64,000 nucleotides of DNA from Prosopocoilus inquinatus (GCA_036172665.1 CM069872.1:45494101-45558100); one strand, 5' to 3'; shown: positions 13,236 to 25,950, counted from the stretch's first letter. Translations and numbers: made by a program. The notes: a model not told the origin generated them from the letters alone.

Positions 13236-15385
13236 CGACAAATAAATACTTAATAAATAGAACGATCCCAGTTGTAACGCCTAACGCGGTGGGGATACCC
13301 TTCCCCGCTACTGGCCATCTCCACCTTAAATTATAGAAGCGAACGTACGGGTGTTTTTCGTTGTTGAATTGAAATGTGTCGCCCTGAGGCAGAATATGGG
13401 AAAACACACCTAGCTGACGAAGCTGTTTTGTTGTTTGGCAACACGTTAATATACAGGTAGGTGGATGATTATACGTTCGACTTTAGTCCGACCGCCGTTT
13501 AACTAAAAAAGTTAACACTCGCCAATTTGTCGTGTAAAATTGTTATCTAAATTTTCCTTTTCGTTTCTGAAGAGCGGTCCCCCATCACCTTCGCTAGTCT
13601 TTTTGGGACCCTGTTCGAGTATGTTTGTGAGAAATTATCGTCTCCCTTGGGAAGACTTCCGAAATCGTGTTTTATTGACGATTATATCTCTACTCTGGCT
13701 ACCGATTGTCCTTGAGATAACTTCTCTCTTCTCTATTGGAGTACGCCGCTAGAGGTTGCACCACGTAGATGCGCGGCGGCGATGTCAGCTGACGCGGCAT
13801 TGAGAGAGAGGGGAGAGGGCGCCGCACGGAACCGGTTCAGCATCAACTGTTTGTGAAGTCGGATTCCAGCTAAGTCAACTACAGGTTTATGTTTTTATGT
13901 TTTATTTTCTTTTTTTAGTCCTTCTTTTCTCTCTTTTTATTACATCGCCAGTAATTTCATGCGTACTTTTATATCAGAATTGTGTAACATTTATATCGGA
14001 ATTGTACAACTTATTGTTGAAGGAAAGTTCACTAATACATTTATCTCGGAGTTGTGTAATTTATCATCGAGGAAAAGTACACGCCATATTAGTAACTTAG
14101 TTTATGTTAACCGAAGTCGGTTTTCCTTTTTTCTTCGCCGTCGCGAATTTGTAGATTCAGCCGGCAGTGTACGCTTTTTGCCCTGCACGATAATTCGATG
14201 GCCATCCGAATGTTTTGCGGCGCTATATGATTTTTTTTTCTATCGCAAGCGGAACTGATTTTCCCGCGCATCAATCGGTTGAGGTACAGTTGCTTGATTG
14301 TTGGTGTGAGCCTCTATGATCTAAACGTTATCTAAGCCTTCAGCTACCAGAGAAATCCCAATAATGTTGTCCCGAACGACCAATAAAATGTGTTATTTAT
14401 CTGCCAATATTCTGTTGTTGATTTTATACTGGCGCGTCACGATATATCTTTTCCCGCTTCCCTCTGTGGACTAAGTCCAGCAGATGGGGTACCAGAATTT
14501 AATACACGGTGGCGCTGTATGACAATCGACCCGTCCACCGATTGTGTTAGGGTCTGACGTCCCGTCTTGGGATTCATCGATGCGCTGGTTCATTCCTCCA
14601 GGTGGGTATCAATTGTTGTTGCGGATTTTAGATATAACTAGTCCCTGGGGAAATTGTTTTTTTCTTGCCTGATTAGCGGCGTATTAATTCACGCCCATCA
14701 CCCATCACGTAGTACAGCGTGACAACCTACTTCAATAATTACGCATCTAATTTATCAGCATTCCAGCATGACATCGGGCGCAAGGGTTGACTGTTTATGT
14801 GCTGAATTCAACCAAAGTATGCTAAGTGCATGCGAATTAATAGAATCTTTCATCTAATACTGCCCATGTTTTTTCCCGAATTTGCTCAATTGCATTGAGA
14901 TATGCGGGCAAAGAAAAAATCCGTTTTTATCCACAAAAACATGCTTTCTAAATGCGTCAGAATCAAACAAGAAAAACGAATTTAATTAATGTCGGGTTGA
15001 TTTTTTCTCTAAACCTATAAATGCCGAGTTGATTTTTTCTCTAAAGCTAGGTCATTTCTCAATTTGTTTTTTATCAACTTTGCTCATGACGTTATTGGAG
15101 AAAATTACGTAAGGTTGAAAAAAGGTCACTGAGAACGCATCTTCACAAGTGAAGCTCCCTTCACTTATTCATATTTGTCGACAGCTTTGAATTTCATTGA
15201 AAGATAGGTCTGCTACGTTACTTGAACAAATTCAATAGAGAAAAATATAGTTTTTCAAAGAATGTCGCAGTGAACGCCAATAAGGGCAAATCTAACAGAA
15301 TACGATTTTTAAATTATACCTATAAACAATTTCCTTTGACTAATTAAAAAGAAAAGAATTATTTTAGTCAAAAAAATAATAATAT

Positions 15386-15795
15386 TGTTACAGCCGTAAG
15401 TTGCGACGCAATAAATTCCACTCTCAGACAAGGGGCGCCGACTCTTTGGCGGGTTGATGGGAATGTTCATTATTGTTTCAGTGCTTTCGAGAAGGCACGC
15501 CACCTGTACGTCATGGAGTGTTACAGCAAGTACGCGAAGATTCTGGGAAGCTACCATACGTTTCTAGTACCGGATGAATTGACTATATAACCAGAATGGG
15601 CGCGCGATTTGAACAGCTTAAATTTAACGGGCGAAGAAGTGCCAGCAACTTGAGTTAGTAAAAGATGAAATATAATATTGTTATTTATTAAAATAAGTGT
15701 TGTAGATTCTTGTTTCTGTAGCTTGTAGTTTGTATTGTTTTAAGCGAGTGCCACGATTATTTTTTGCGAACCCCGAAGTGAGTGACGAAGAAAAG
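15386..15795 (+). mobile_element. Diverged LTR-like segment
   Basis: Begins TGTTACAG like the solo LTR at 33671, carries a TATA-like gactatataacc (about 15580), an AT-rich stretch with attaaaataag, and a 3' part tttgcgaaccccgaagt that closely matches the 33.9-kb LTR end (acgaaccccgaagt). The last bases and target duplication have decayed. Likely a related but older or longer solo LTR of a Gypsy-type element. Confidence 0.45.
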
Positions 15796-15984
15796 AAAAT
15801 TTATTGCTTTATGATATTTATTATATGGAATGAATATCCCCGTGCAGCCTTATAAGAATTTTATTAAGAATCCCCCTTGCTGCGAGACGCTTCTTCAGCA
15901 TAAAAGGAATATGAAACGGCAGAGTTATTATCTAACAATAACTTTTTCTCTGAGGTTAGACAGAAAAGTCAAGAGGCGACTCAC

Positions 15985-16135
15985 CCTTCGCTTATTTTTA
16001 ATGTTTTCCATTTGGCGTTGCGTGCACTCCCCGATGCTCTGAGATCCCCAGAGTTCAATTCCTATCCTGGCGTAAGTGTATGTCATCGATCCTATCGGCA
16101 CCACATACGTGACAAACAGGAAAGCTACGTTGTAT
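15985..16135 (-). CDS. TkR99D: TkR99D exon 5: TM5 and intracellular loop 3
   Basis: 151 bases: one base completing Ile234, then exactly 50 codons (235-284). YNVAFLFVTYVVPIGSMTYTY forms TM5, followed by a short intracellular loop 3 containing IELWGSQSIGECTQRQ and ending KNKRR. The IGE(C)T.RQ sequence before a basic stretch is a signature of insect tachykinin receptors. The acceptor is ttttttgttacag and the donor CGAAGG|gtgagt, phase 0. It is isolated between introns of about 12.3 kb (downstream) and 6.9 kb (upstream). Confidence 0.95.
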
Positions 16136-17225
16136 CTGTAACAAAAAAAAAATATCTAATTTAATTCATCGAAATTACTGTTTCATCCAAAAAGATTAGA
16201 ATGGTACATATATAAAAAATATGGGCCACGTAATGTAAAAATACGGGCCCGTCCGGACTGAATAATAAAAGGGTCGTTTGTCAGTTACATATAAAATTTA
16301 TTTTACACCAGAGTAAACATCCAACAGTTTTATGTCTGGCATTTTTTCGTCTTTCCGAACAACTTTTTCGTAGGGGCAACCCACCTAATTCGTTTAAAAC
16401 TATTCTGTTGTTTTTCTTTTTCGGTTTCTCTCATGAAAAACTGTGTGGCAGTCAGTCTGCTAACATGCTAGAAGGTTTCGTTCCGTCTTAAACTTGCTTA
16501 AATTCTTGCTTTGCTTTGTTCCGAAGGTCCTAAATTTAATTTGTTTCATTGTAAAATCTATACTGTCAGATTATCGAGAATTAAGGTAGAAGGCGGGAAC
16601 ATCTTGCAAGATGAAAGTTTTATTCTTATTAAGAAATTAGTTTTTATATTCCATTAAATATAGTTTCTGTAATCAACTGAAAACTATACAAATCAAAAAG
16701 TGAAAACTATGCAAATCAAAAAATCAAAGATACCCCTTGGAATTTGTTTCCTTTATTATATTACAAATAAAATAGCATATAAGTTAAACTGTCGTTTATT
16801 CATGACCGGCAACAGATAACAGTAAGGTGCAGTATCTCTGAAATAATCTGCGCATTTCTTTTCCTCGAAGTATAATTTACTATTTATCGCGTGCACACAT
16901 CGTATTGAAATCATGAACGATACAAGAAAATTACGAAAATTCAATAAATTTCTGTACGCGACTGACATTCCAGAAAATGGTGGATTATTTTAATGCAAAT
17001 CACATCTCGCATGCTTCTTCAAGAAGTTCTTAAATCGGTATACTGCTTTGAGATCGAATTTACGCCACATTGTTGTTATGATGTTGTATTTAAACAACTG
17101 AAAGACGGCGGGCTTGTCGGCAGATTTCAAAGGAAAACGCTTCAAGCGTCTTTTCGCCGCGGCAAGCTATTAATATCTGGTGATAATTTGTAATATTGTG
17201 CACCACCTGCTATTAAAAAGACCGT

Positions 17226-17537
17226 CTTTGTCTGTGAATGTCTGTGTATTTGTTTTTATTTACGTTTTAATAGCAAATACCTGCGTCGGCTTTCTTTATT
17301 GTCAAATTTCAAAGGAGTTCCGACCGATGATGCAGTTTTATTCCGTCTCCGAGCTCGTCAGTTGGTCTGCAGGTGTAAGAGGGATGTCTTTCTGCGTCTG
17401 TGTATTGGTTTTTATTTACGTTTTAATAACAAACACCAGCGTCGGCTTTCTTTATTGCCAAATTTTAAAGGAGTTCCGGTCGATGATGCAGTTTTGTTTC
17501 ATCGCCGTGCTCGTCATTTGATCTGCGGGGGTGTAAG
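17226..17537. repeat. Two-copy tandem repeat, period about 157
   Basis: tctgtgtatttgtttttatt, tacgttttaatagcaaatac, gcgtcggctttctttattg and gatgatgcagtttt recur 156-157 bases later with several substitutions (second copy from about 17383). The overlapping open frames follow the repeat and are not called as genes. Confidence 0.75.
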
Positions 17538-17936
17538 GGGATACGTTCGTTGAAGTGGAACTTCAATGTTGAATTTGGGGGGAAGCCAAGTGATGGCTAC
17601 ATAATTTGAGTTTAAGGTCTAGTTAGCAAGCAATCGTTGTTACGGCCTTTATCAAAGCGCGTTTCGTGCAGCCTAGAGTTGACCGCGTTTCCGGTGCCCT
17701 TGTAACGCGGAACACGTTCATTTTCGGCATGGAACACGTTTCGTTTTTCAGCGAGGACCTCAGGGAGACATCGCGTGTTATGGCTAAGGTCAGGTTTTAC
17801 CAATCCCTCGAAGAAACAAAAGCTTCATCAGTTTTTTCTAGCTTGTGCCGACGTGAAGCGCACGCAGTCGGGTATGTTCTAGTGCTGTCTAATCCTCGTT
17901 CGCAGGTTAATCTTTGACGTTTCCTCAATAGGACTT

Positions 17937-18366
17937 CAATCCGTGGTGCTTTTAGTCTTCGTTAGTATTCGTGCCACTTCTGGTTTTGGTTTCTGTCTAC
18001 GTTTTAGTTCGAGCCCTGAGAATAAGCCGCAGTAACTGGCCGTTATCCTGGCAGACGGAGTGGACCTCGAGTCGTGCCAGCTTGGCTGCAGAACTTTCGA
18101 GCTTTCAAGGTCACCGCCGCGACCGTGAGACGGACGTTTTTCAACAGGCTTTGAGTCTGTGGTACTTTTAGTCTTCGTTAGTATTCGTGCCACTTCTAGT
18201 TTTGGTTCCAGTCTACGCTTTAGTTTGAGTCCTGAGAATAAGCCGCAGTAACTAGCCGATATCCCGACCGACGGAGTGGACCTCGAGTCGTGCCAGCATG
18301 GCTGCCAAACTTTCAAGGTTACCGCTGTGTCAGAATCCTGACTTGAACAAGCCTTCAGCAGACACG
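17937..18366. repeat. Two-copy tandem repeat, period about 216
   Basis: tttagtcttcgttagtattc, gtgccacttct.gttttggtt and gagaataagccgcagtaact occur from 17950 and again from 18166 with moderate divergence. The 146-codon minus-strand frame (17936-18376) is an internal duplication of this repeat, not a recognisable protein. Confidence 0.75.
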
Positions 18367-19149
18367 TAACAGGCAACGCTGCGTAATAGGTTCCGATTTT
18401 TATTACGCGACACGGTTATATTACAAATTTAGTGCAATTTTTGAGTTTGCATTGACGATTTAATTATATAATTATTATCAATCTGCTGATTTAATGTGCG
18501 AGTTCAGCGTACTCAACAGTTGACCGAAACTTAAACATGTTGACTAAGAACCAGCGTTATAATCGTAAACTATATAGTTTAATGCCTCAGTAATTATTAT
18601 TTTTTACAACTGTTACTAAAATATTAAACTATACAGTCAATTTAATTTAAACAAAGACTTTTTGCTGATGTTCAGTGTGACTCTGTTGCTAAACAAGTAA
18701 ACATGTAAAGTGCGCTGAACGCGCTCAATCTCTTGCGATTTGTATGCGAAAGCAAATCGGTTTACGTCATTTTTTTTGAGGTATATTGCAGTTTTAAATT
18801 GAGTTTTGCACTATAAAGTAAACTAATTGGATTACGTCTCGTTTACCGCTCTTGTTATGGTATTTGTATGAATAAAGCTTTGTGTGTAAACTGATGAATT
18901 TCCTTTCTTAATCATCCGTCATGATTGAGCTGCCGGTATTGTGCCGAAGTTAGTTTCTACGGCACAACATCTTGCTAGATACGACTATCTGCGAAATTCC
19001 AAAAGATATTCGATGTGAACAATAGAACCAAACGTTTTAAACGCAAAATTATACATGATCAAAATTTACAAGTGTTATGTAACGTTACGTTAAATAAAGA
19101 GCTAAATAATTTGCGTAAATACAAGGGTTGCAAATGGGTATCCAAATTT

Positions 19150-19567
19150 ATAGATGCCAACACTCTACTCGGAAACAGCGAATCGAGTCAAATCGAATAC
19201 TTATCGAGTATCAACTCTAGTCAAGAAAACTCGAATGCAGATTGAAAAACTCGAGTACCGTGACTATACTTAATTTGTGAGTTTAAGTACTCAATTTGAT
19301 TGCGATTTGACCTTTTCGGCACCATTTCGTGACGCTCCAATGTCGTAATTGTACATAGTTAACATGTTTGATTGAATTAAAGATAATTTCTTTAGAAGAA
19401 AATACGAAACCTTTATTCTAAGATCGCTGCTTGAGTATTTAACTCGAATTCGAGTTGACTCGAGATTCCTTGACTCGGGTTCACTGCAACAGTTATTCGA
19501 GTAGAGCGAGTATCTTTGAGAAACGAGTTTCACGTCGAGTCTACTCGATTCACCCCATCACTACACG
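19150..19567. mobile_element. hAT-like non-autonomous element, one end
   Basis: The segment is studded with CGAGT/ACTCG pentamers in both orientations (for example 19190-19255 and 19431-19550). At its right edge, read on the minus strand, TAGTGATGGGGTGAATCGAG looks like a hAT terminal inverted repeat (tAGTGaTGGg) with subterminal repeats behind it. No matching left terminus was found, so the left boundary is approximate. Confidence 0.45.
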
Positions 19568-20274
19568 AGTACGATAATAAAATATTGAATTCAAAGGATT
19601 CAGTGCAATTTCCACCTGGATTTCTGTATGTCTCCCTTCCGCAAGGGTTAGTATGTGTATTGCTAATGGAAGATGTTTTACGTTCTTCAGCATCCACAGG
19701 GAAGAAAATATTTTTCGGCCAGCATGAATTCAACGGGAAAAAGTATCTCGAAAATCGCGTGACGTTTGTGCCTTTCGATAGGGACAACTATTTCAACCAA
19801 GTGGAAGACTCATTGATTGTTCGATGAGCAGCTAAGAAGATGCGAGCCGTTTTCTTCACAAGGTACGAATGAAATGACTTCAGCGACAATGCGTGGAAAA
19901 AGGTTCTAAATCTCCCTTAAGGCGAGACAAATCCCTTTCAACAAAGAAGGTTACAAATATTACTTAAAATGCATCAAAAATTGATTAAATGCTTAAAGAT
20001 GTCGTTACTGCGATCTTCGCAAGGTGATCAACAAAAAATGGAGCATCACAGATAATGATTCGTTTGATTCTCATGGCAATAGGCCGGAAACACGTGATCG
20101 TTTTGAAGAGCGTCCAACCTGAAATTTCCAGAGTTACCAAAAATTCACAGGAAAATTATCCCAGGCTCCTAATGTGAAATGAAAAGTAAAATATTATTTA
20201 AACGCAGAACAAAGCATCGTGTCGAGTGTTTGAAATGTAAAAATAGAGAAAAGAAAGCTTGTGGAGTAAACGTT

Positions 20275-20535
20275 GGTTGTTGGCTGGTTGTGACGATCCT
20301 TCTGGGGGAGCAGAGCAGTTTTATTGCAGACCCGGCTTTTGGCGAAGCTGTTCCGAACCGGAGTCATTTTCGTTTGACGTGGTCATACGTCATTGGCGGA
20401 GAAGAACCGCACCGATCGTACGCGATGAAGGTAAGGTGGGACGTACCTTTATTTGTAGCTACGGCGTTAGACCGAATTTTGCGTATCTTTATTACTATTA
20501 TCATTTTGATTTGGGCGCTTCACGCCAAACATATT
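20275..20535. repeat. Unclassified repeat, copy A
   Basis: Aligns over about 250 bases with 53310-53580 at roughly 60 per cent by eye. Shared blocks are ggttgtgacgatccttctgg versus ctggtgacgcttcttctagg, the acccggctttt / actcggcttt block, tagctacggcgttagaccga versus cggctacagctttaggccaa, and cgcttcacgcca versus cgcctcacgcca. Function unknown. Confidence 0.55.
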
Positions 20536-21952
20536 TAAGTTCACATTTTACATATAGTAAAGCTCCTGTCGGATTCGCTAACGGTTAATTTGCATTAACT
20601 TCGAGATTTTCTTAGTGTACATTTGATACTATTCTTTCAGTTAAAGTCATTATTTAATTTACGTAAAATTTCATAGTTTCGGTGGTTTTAGTTCTCCTGT
20701 TATGTACAGTACGCACTTGGTGGCGTTAAGCCCGACACACTTCTTGCGTTGTTTAGACTGTTATTGACAATACTAAAGATTGTTGCATGCAGTAAGTCAT
20801 TTCCTTTTCCTTCAATCATCTCGTCGTATCTGGTTAAGATTAGGTGGCGCGCATTTGTTTTTGGGTTTATAAAGCTGTTGGTTGTGCTGTTCGTTATTTT
20901 CCTCTGCGTAAAATGTTAATTTCTTCTATTGTTTCTATAACAGGTAGCTAGCAAGCAATTAATATTCGAATTTTGAAAAACTGCTGTGATAGAATTAGAT
21001 CATTCACATTGTATGTTTAGAAATATAAAAAAAAACTCTTGGTATGTCTTCTGATGTGCTGTTTTTCTGATACCGGAGTTTTATGTCCATTACACAATCT
21101 CTTTGTGTTGCAGCTCATGTTTAATGAAACTTTTAATGAATATCCATCACGCTTCAGATTTTACATTTACTGAATTATGTGTCCCTAAATTATTATTATT
21201 CCTGCCGGGCGATGTTAATTTCCTGAGTATAAAAGTGGTGAATAATTAAGTTCTGCATTTGCCAGTGCGCTGCATCAGCGGATTACCTCGTAATAATACA
21301 TTAAATAGCATTAGAGTTCGTAAATGCTCTTAGCGCCAAATGTTTATTTCCAGAGGTTCCAAACGTCCGTGCTGATCGCGTTAATTATTTCCACCGATAT
21401 TGAGCTTATCAGTTCAGTGCAGCGGTAATTCGAGTTTTACTGCTTCTCTGATAGTTTTCGGATGTCGATTACGATGCTTGAGTTTGCTAGAAGAAAGTAA
21501 ATAACAAGGGCGAATTACATAAATGAGTTTCTTTCCTTATAGATTAACTCATCGTCGTTCAGTGTCTTTAATTTATATCAATAACATACCTTAATAATTT
21601 TACTCTCTGGAAAGCTATATTTGTTTTTCATTGCTAACTTTATATGTATATTGCGATAATTAACATCATAGCCTTCTAGAGGGTGAAAGTATTCGCTTAT
21701 ATTGCATATCAGCGATGCTCTCGGGCGCTTCGAATAAATGATGTTCCAAATATTTTTCAGGCGTAATACGATAGCCAACTCAAAGCACTTTCAGACTGAG
21801 CTGTCTAAAGTTTAAAAAGACCTCTAATTATTCCTACCAAGTCTCCTGAATTGTTATTTCATAACATCAACTAGTATTCAAAGGTAACTTTTATTGTCCT
21901 TGCAAAATAATATGGGCGTTGATTGAATGATAATTTTTTTTATACAGTGTGA

Positions 21953-22131
21953 GTCAATAAGCGTGCCTTCTTCCATAGCTCATTTAAAGAACGGGACAGA
22001 ATTTTCTTTCTTTCACGAAGAGTTTCTGCCTTATGAATACTATAACCTAAATTTATTTGGCCATAAACATGCCTTTCCGTAAAGTACTGGCAGCATGCAG
22101 CAAATTTTTTTTAACGAAAGACCCTGTATGT
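21953..22131. mobile_element. Short element with ACAG.GTG-type ends
   Basis: Starts tatacagtgtgagtcaataa and ends aacgaaagaccctgtatg, i.e. tatacag...ctgtat termini about 180 bases apart in inverted orientation, common for small insect DNA elements. The inverted repeats are short and imperfect. Confidence 0.35.
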
Positions 22132-23039
22132 TTTCTTTTTTTCTTATATACTAGTTGCATTAATATTTGGAAATGTTGTCTCTCTCTAAAGAACTGTATT
22201 CTTAAATTCGTTCGGTACGAAATATGGCAAATTTAATTCTACATTACGACAGGCATGGGAAAATTTCAGTTAAAGAAACAGCCCGGAGCTAACTCTTAAT
22301 TTGCAGCGCGATAGAAGTTACACCGGCCTTTGATGAAGCTTTAGCATTTCGTAACGCCGAAAATAAGGGAAAAAGTAATCGTTGCTTAAGGAATTTCAGG
22401 CGCGCTGTTTCTTCCCCTTTTTCGTAACTCGTTGCAAAAACTGTGCCGTTTTATTATTACAATATAAGCTGGCAAGTGCGCGAAGCCCGACTTTACTCAA
22501 TAAAGCTTCTCATTATAGTTAATGGCGCAGGTAAATCCATTCTGAGGTGTAAATATGAGATTCGGGTTTTTGTGCCGGGTAATAAAGTCCCTTTGAGATT
22601 ATCTTAGTGGGTACATTTCTCTGGAGATCACTAAGAAACAACAGAGTTATTAATTTCGTTTAATAAACGAGGAGCTGAAGTCGAAATCTACTTTTAACTT
22701 TAAGGAGAGAAAAACATTATAAATCTCTAACGGTTTTGTATGAAATAGTAGATTAGCCTGCATTTTATGAAATCGCACTTTATAATGCAATTTAAATGAG
22801 AAACTGCGACTTTATAAAACGCAGGCCAGTATAAATCATGCCATTGAATTAATGTTGTTAATGTTTTCGTTATTGTATTGATTTTCCGTACCTATGAAGA
22901 TGTAACATTTGATAATAAGCTTTTATACGTAATAACTTAAATTATGTAATTATGCTGTGCGTAGTCAAACGTGTTATATTACAATGGTTCCATTAATTAG
23001 TCGGATGTAATGTTAGGTAATTAATATAAATTTGCTTAC

Positions 23040-23246
23040 ATATAATCCAACATGGACTCATTAGCAGGTCCATCAGGCCAATGTATGTAGCAAACTATAC
23101 GATCCTCCTCATCGATCCTATCGACCGTGTAAAACATCAGGTAAGGGCTGGAAATGATGATGCTCAGCACCCAAATAGAGAACGCCACGCAGAGAGTTAC
23201 GGTTTTCCCCATTCGAGGACGAAGTGGTGTCATAATAGCCATATAC
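23040..23246 (-). CDS. TkR99D: TkR99D exon 4: DRY end, TM4 and extracellular loop 2
   Basis: 207 bases, residues 166-233 plus flanking split codons. It begins with Tyr of DRY and MAIMTPLRPRM in intracellular loop 2, continues through TM4 (about 182-200), and ends in extracellular loop 2 with Cys217 (disulfide partner of Cys140), HWPDGP and an N-glycosylation sequon at Asn227. The acceptor is ttatcccttag and the donor TATAT|gtaagc. The intron separating it from exon 3 is 187 bases. The WPDGP motif is typical of tachykinin receptors. Confidence 0.93.
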
Positions 23247-23433
23247 CTAAGGGATAACGAAATTACTACAGCTACTTAATTAATTACAGTTAGAGCTTGT
23301 TAATTTAAGGATATAAGGGGCAAAGGTTGCGTTATTACATCAAGCAAAGCTTACTAAATCGCCGACATTTAGGACCTTCATTAAAGCAAAATGTAACACA
23401 TGGCTCTACAATTTTGATCATCCCTGCACTCAC
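23247..23433 (-). other. Intron 3 of the tachykinin receptor (187 bases)
   Basis: Donor gtgagt at 23433-23428 and acceptor ttatcccttag ending at 23247. Compact, splits the Arg codon of the DRY motif, no insert. Confidence 0.92.
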
Positions 23434-23608
23434 CTGTCTATAGATATGGCCATCAACGAGAAAACCGACGCACAAATCGAGAGCACCGCAATAAACTGGG
23501 ATATTTTGCAGTAGAGTTTCCCGAAGGGCCAATGCGAGTTCAGCATGTACACAAAACTGAAAGTTACGTTGAGCGTTGAAACCATCGTGTCTGCGACTGA
23601 TAAGTTTA
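23434..23608 (-). CDS. TkR99D: TkR99D exon 3: TM2 and TM3
   Basis: 175 bases, completing Leu107 and coding residues 108-164 plus two bases of Arg165. Reads NLSVADTMVSTLNVTF then VYMLNSHWPFGKLYC, with TM2 Asp113, the WPFG turn of extracellular loop 1 and the conserved TM3 Cys140, then SLMAISID into the DRY box. The acceptor is ctctgttacag and the donor GACAG|gtgagt. The intron cutting the Arg codon of DRY lets this exon join exon 4, whose first complete codon is the Tyr. Confidence 0.94.
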
Positions 23609-25019
23609 CTGTAACAGAGAATTTTGTAATTACTGTTGCGCTTCAGTTTCCAGGAAAGAAACAATGTGGAACAATGCGGACGGCAAAGTTAGAGTGTTTT
23701 ACAAAGAAATACTTTAGTGAAGTGTGTCGTCCCAGTTAACAATGTTGATGATATCTGATAGAACGACTCAGGACACTTAAGAAAGTTTAATTTTCAGAAA
23801 GTTACAATTGCTAAAATTCGGTTCCACTTAGGAAAACGCTGTATTAGATGTAGATACTAAAAATAGAACTGTGCACTTTGTAAAATATGACTGTTTCCAA
23901 GTTTCCACATAGAAGATGATTTAAAAGTCCGAAGGTATACTAAACATGAGAATTTAATAGGAGTATAAAATAATAGTAAAAGACCATGTTCGCGACTTAA
24001 GGATTGCAGAGTTAGGAAAATATATCTTTGATATTTACTGACGTTAAAAATAACAGCACGAAGCAAAATAAGAGTAAAAAATTCAAAGTACTTTCATATC
24101 GCACACTTTACAACTGCAGAGCGAGTTAATCTGTAATTTAAGAAAGGTGGTTTATGGTTGATTTTTATACAGTATTAAAAATGATGTCGTTTAGTGAGTT
24201 ATTGCAGTTGATTTCGATTCACCTCGCTGATTTTCGCAAATAACTCTCTAGTTCCTGACATTTCCAGTTCAAAGTAACATGGTTTTTCACGTACTCTGAT
24301 GATGACTAGAAATCATATCACATATTTCTTATATCGAAATGCATCACTTTAATTTCTTGTCACAATCTGTGCGAATAAGAGATGTGTAAGACTTGAGGAC
24401 GATCGCGAATGAGGCAAATCGAGACTGCAGAAAAATGCAAAAAGTGTGGGTGTTGAGGTAAATGAGTTTTCTACATCTGTGACCATACACGTTATAAATA
24501 TCTTTTTCTATTTATATTTATCTAAATAATGAACAGGATCTCTAGAGGTTGAATACCATATCTGCTTTAAAGCTGAAAGCGTCAGGCGATGTACTGAATT
24601 TAGTTATTTATTTTGTGATCACTATATTGTCAGATTCTGGTCTGACAGTTACTTAAAGGATTTTTTTTTAAACTAATTATATTAGACGGTTCAATTAATA
24701 TCCGTTCTAAATTGACTATAGAAAATAGTCATGTCGTTGAGTATACCTGAATTCTGTGCGTACGTTCAGATCTTATCGCCTGCTTAGAAAAGAAATTTAA
24801 ATTTAATGAGTCGTAATTCACGTCTTCTTTTGCTTGTAAAAACCCGATTCTATTTAAAACTAATCAGCTAATCTAACAAGTCATTTCATTTCATGTGAAA
24901 CTTTGCTGAAGTTTGTTTTTTATGAATGACAAGGTGCGGACGCTTCTGCAATCCATTCCTTTCTTTACCGAGCTTGGTTGGATTTTTACTGTCGAACGTT
25001 GATTTCAAGATTCATACTT

Positions 25020-25930
25020 TACTTTTCCTCATGACAGACGACATAATCAGAGGTATACATGACGATTAACTTACAATACTAGTTTTTCTTGATTTTTCCG
25101 AAGCCTTTGATATGATTAATCATGAGTAAGGGCAGTTCTGTATTACAGCGATTTGGATGTGACTACGGTTGGCGTGATCGGTAACCGCACACAATCTGTT
25201 ATTAATTGTAATTCTAGCTCAGACGATGCAAATACAACTGGTTAGGTGTTCCACCAGGGTCAACTGCGGGACTCCTGTTGTTTGCAGTTCACGAACTTTT
25301 TTATTTTCTGAAACAACTTTAGCAAATATCACACGTAAGCTGACTACATTCAATTGTACGCTTTGTTAGACCTGTCAGCATTATATCTTACTATCGATAA
25401 CGTTAACAGTGATTTGGCTAAACTTTTTTCCATAGTGTCCAAGTATTGCTTAAAAATTAATAGTATTGCTTAAAAATTAATTATAATTAATATTCGTTAA
25501 AACTAAAGATCGTAATGTTGCGTTGCCCCTGATTAAAATTATGTTAAATGACTCTTATCCTGACAGTTTTAAAAGTTTACGTCTAATCATCGTCAATAAT
25601 CTACGATATTCAAAGAGCATATTATGTCATATATCACACGTGTTTGAATTCTAATGATTCCATTTGTGTATAATTCTCGTCTGCGTTTCATTTTTGGTGT
25701 TCCTGGACGGGAACATATTTCGCATGAACTGACAGTTGCTTATTGTCTTCAAAAGAAAGATAGACGAGATGACTTTTTCATTTTGCAAGCCTCAGTGATA
25801 AAATCTTACTTTCAAAAAGCCCTTCTTATCTCTTTGTCAAATTCAGACGTGAGACCGATGTTGACAGTATCAATGTTCGACGCAGAGCTCTACTGGACCT
25901 ACCCTACTATTCACTTGCACTGTACACCCT
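25020..25930 (+). pseudogene. Dead non-LTR retrotransposon (Jockey/CR1-type reverse transcriptase)
   Basis: Fragments of the reverse-transcriptase core appear in order on the plus strand with frameshifts and stops. MTDDIIRG...LTILVFLDFSEAFDMINH (about 25034-25125) matches the usual LDFSKAFDxVNH block. VPPGSTAGLLLF (about 25247-25285) corresponds to GVPQGSxLGPLLF. QLYALLDLSALYL (about 25350-25395) stands where the catalytic YADD should be, with both Asp lost. KINS follows, and SRLRFIFGVPGREHIS (25670-25720) matches the conserved C-terminal LRFIFG...HIS. Transcription orientation is opposite to the host gene. Inactive; clade assignment is tentative. Confidence 0.75.
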
Positions 25931-25950
25931 TGTTTAAAACGTTACTTATC

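Larger units (their letters stand above)
3729..15984 (-). other. Intron 5 of the tachykinin receptor (12.3 kb)
   Basis: Lies between exon 6 and exon 5. It holds separately listed items: a tRNA-like sequence (4.9 kb), a Tc1-like transposase tail (5.4 kb), a ribozyme-element fragment (8.6 kb), a hammerhead-like motif (9.4 kb), a SINE (10.4-10.7 kb), a shared 80-base repeat (5.2 and 13.2 kb) and an LTR-like segment (15.4-15.8 kb). The remaining stretches (3.7-4.9, 5.6-8.6, 10.8-13.1 and 13.3-15.4 kb) are AT-rich with stops in all frames and nothing recognisable. Confidence 0.8.
16136..23039 (-). other. Intron 4 of the tachykinin receptor (6.9 kb)
   Basis: Contains the tandem duplications at 17226-17537 and 17937-18366, the hAT-like end (19.15-19.57 kb), one copy of an unclassified repeat (20.27-20.53 kb) and a short element bounded by tatacagtgtg and accctgtatg (21953-22131). 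The stretches 16.14-17.2, 18.4-19.1, 20.6-21.95 and 22.15-23.04 kb show nothing recognisable. Confidence 0.8.

Noticed and set aside
13015..13407. 130-codon minus-strand frame
   Set aside because: Overlaps an interspersed repeat shared with 5.2 kb, low-complexity Arg run, no domain or splice context.
17936..18376. 146-codon minus-strand frame as a protein with internal repeats
   Set aside because: The repeat is the DNA tandem duplication; the same region is also open on the plus strand and no domain is seen.
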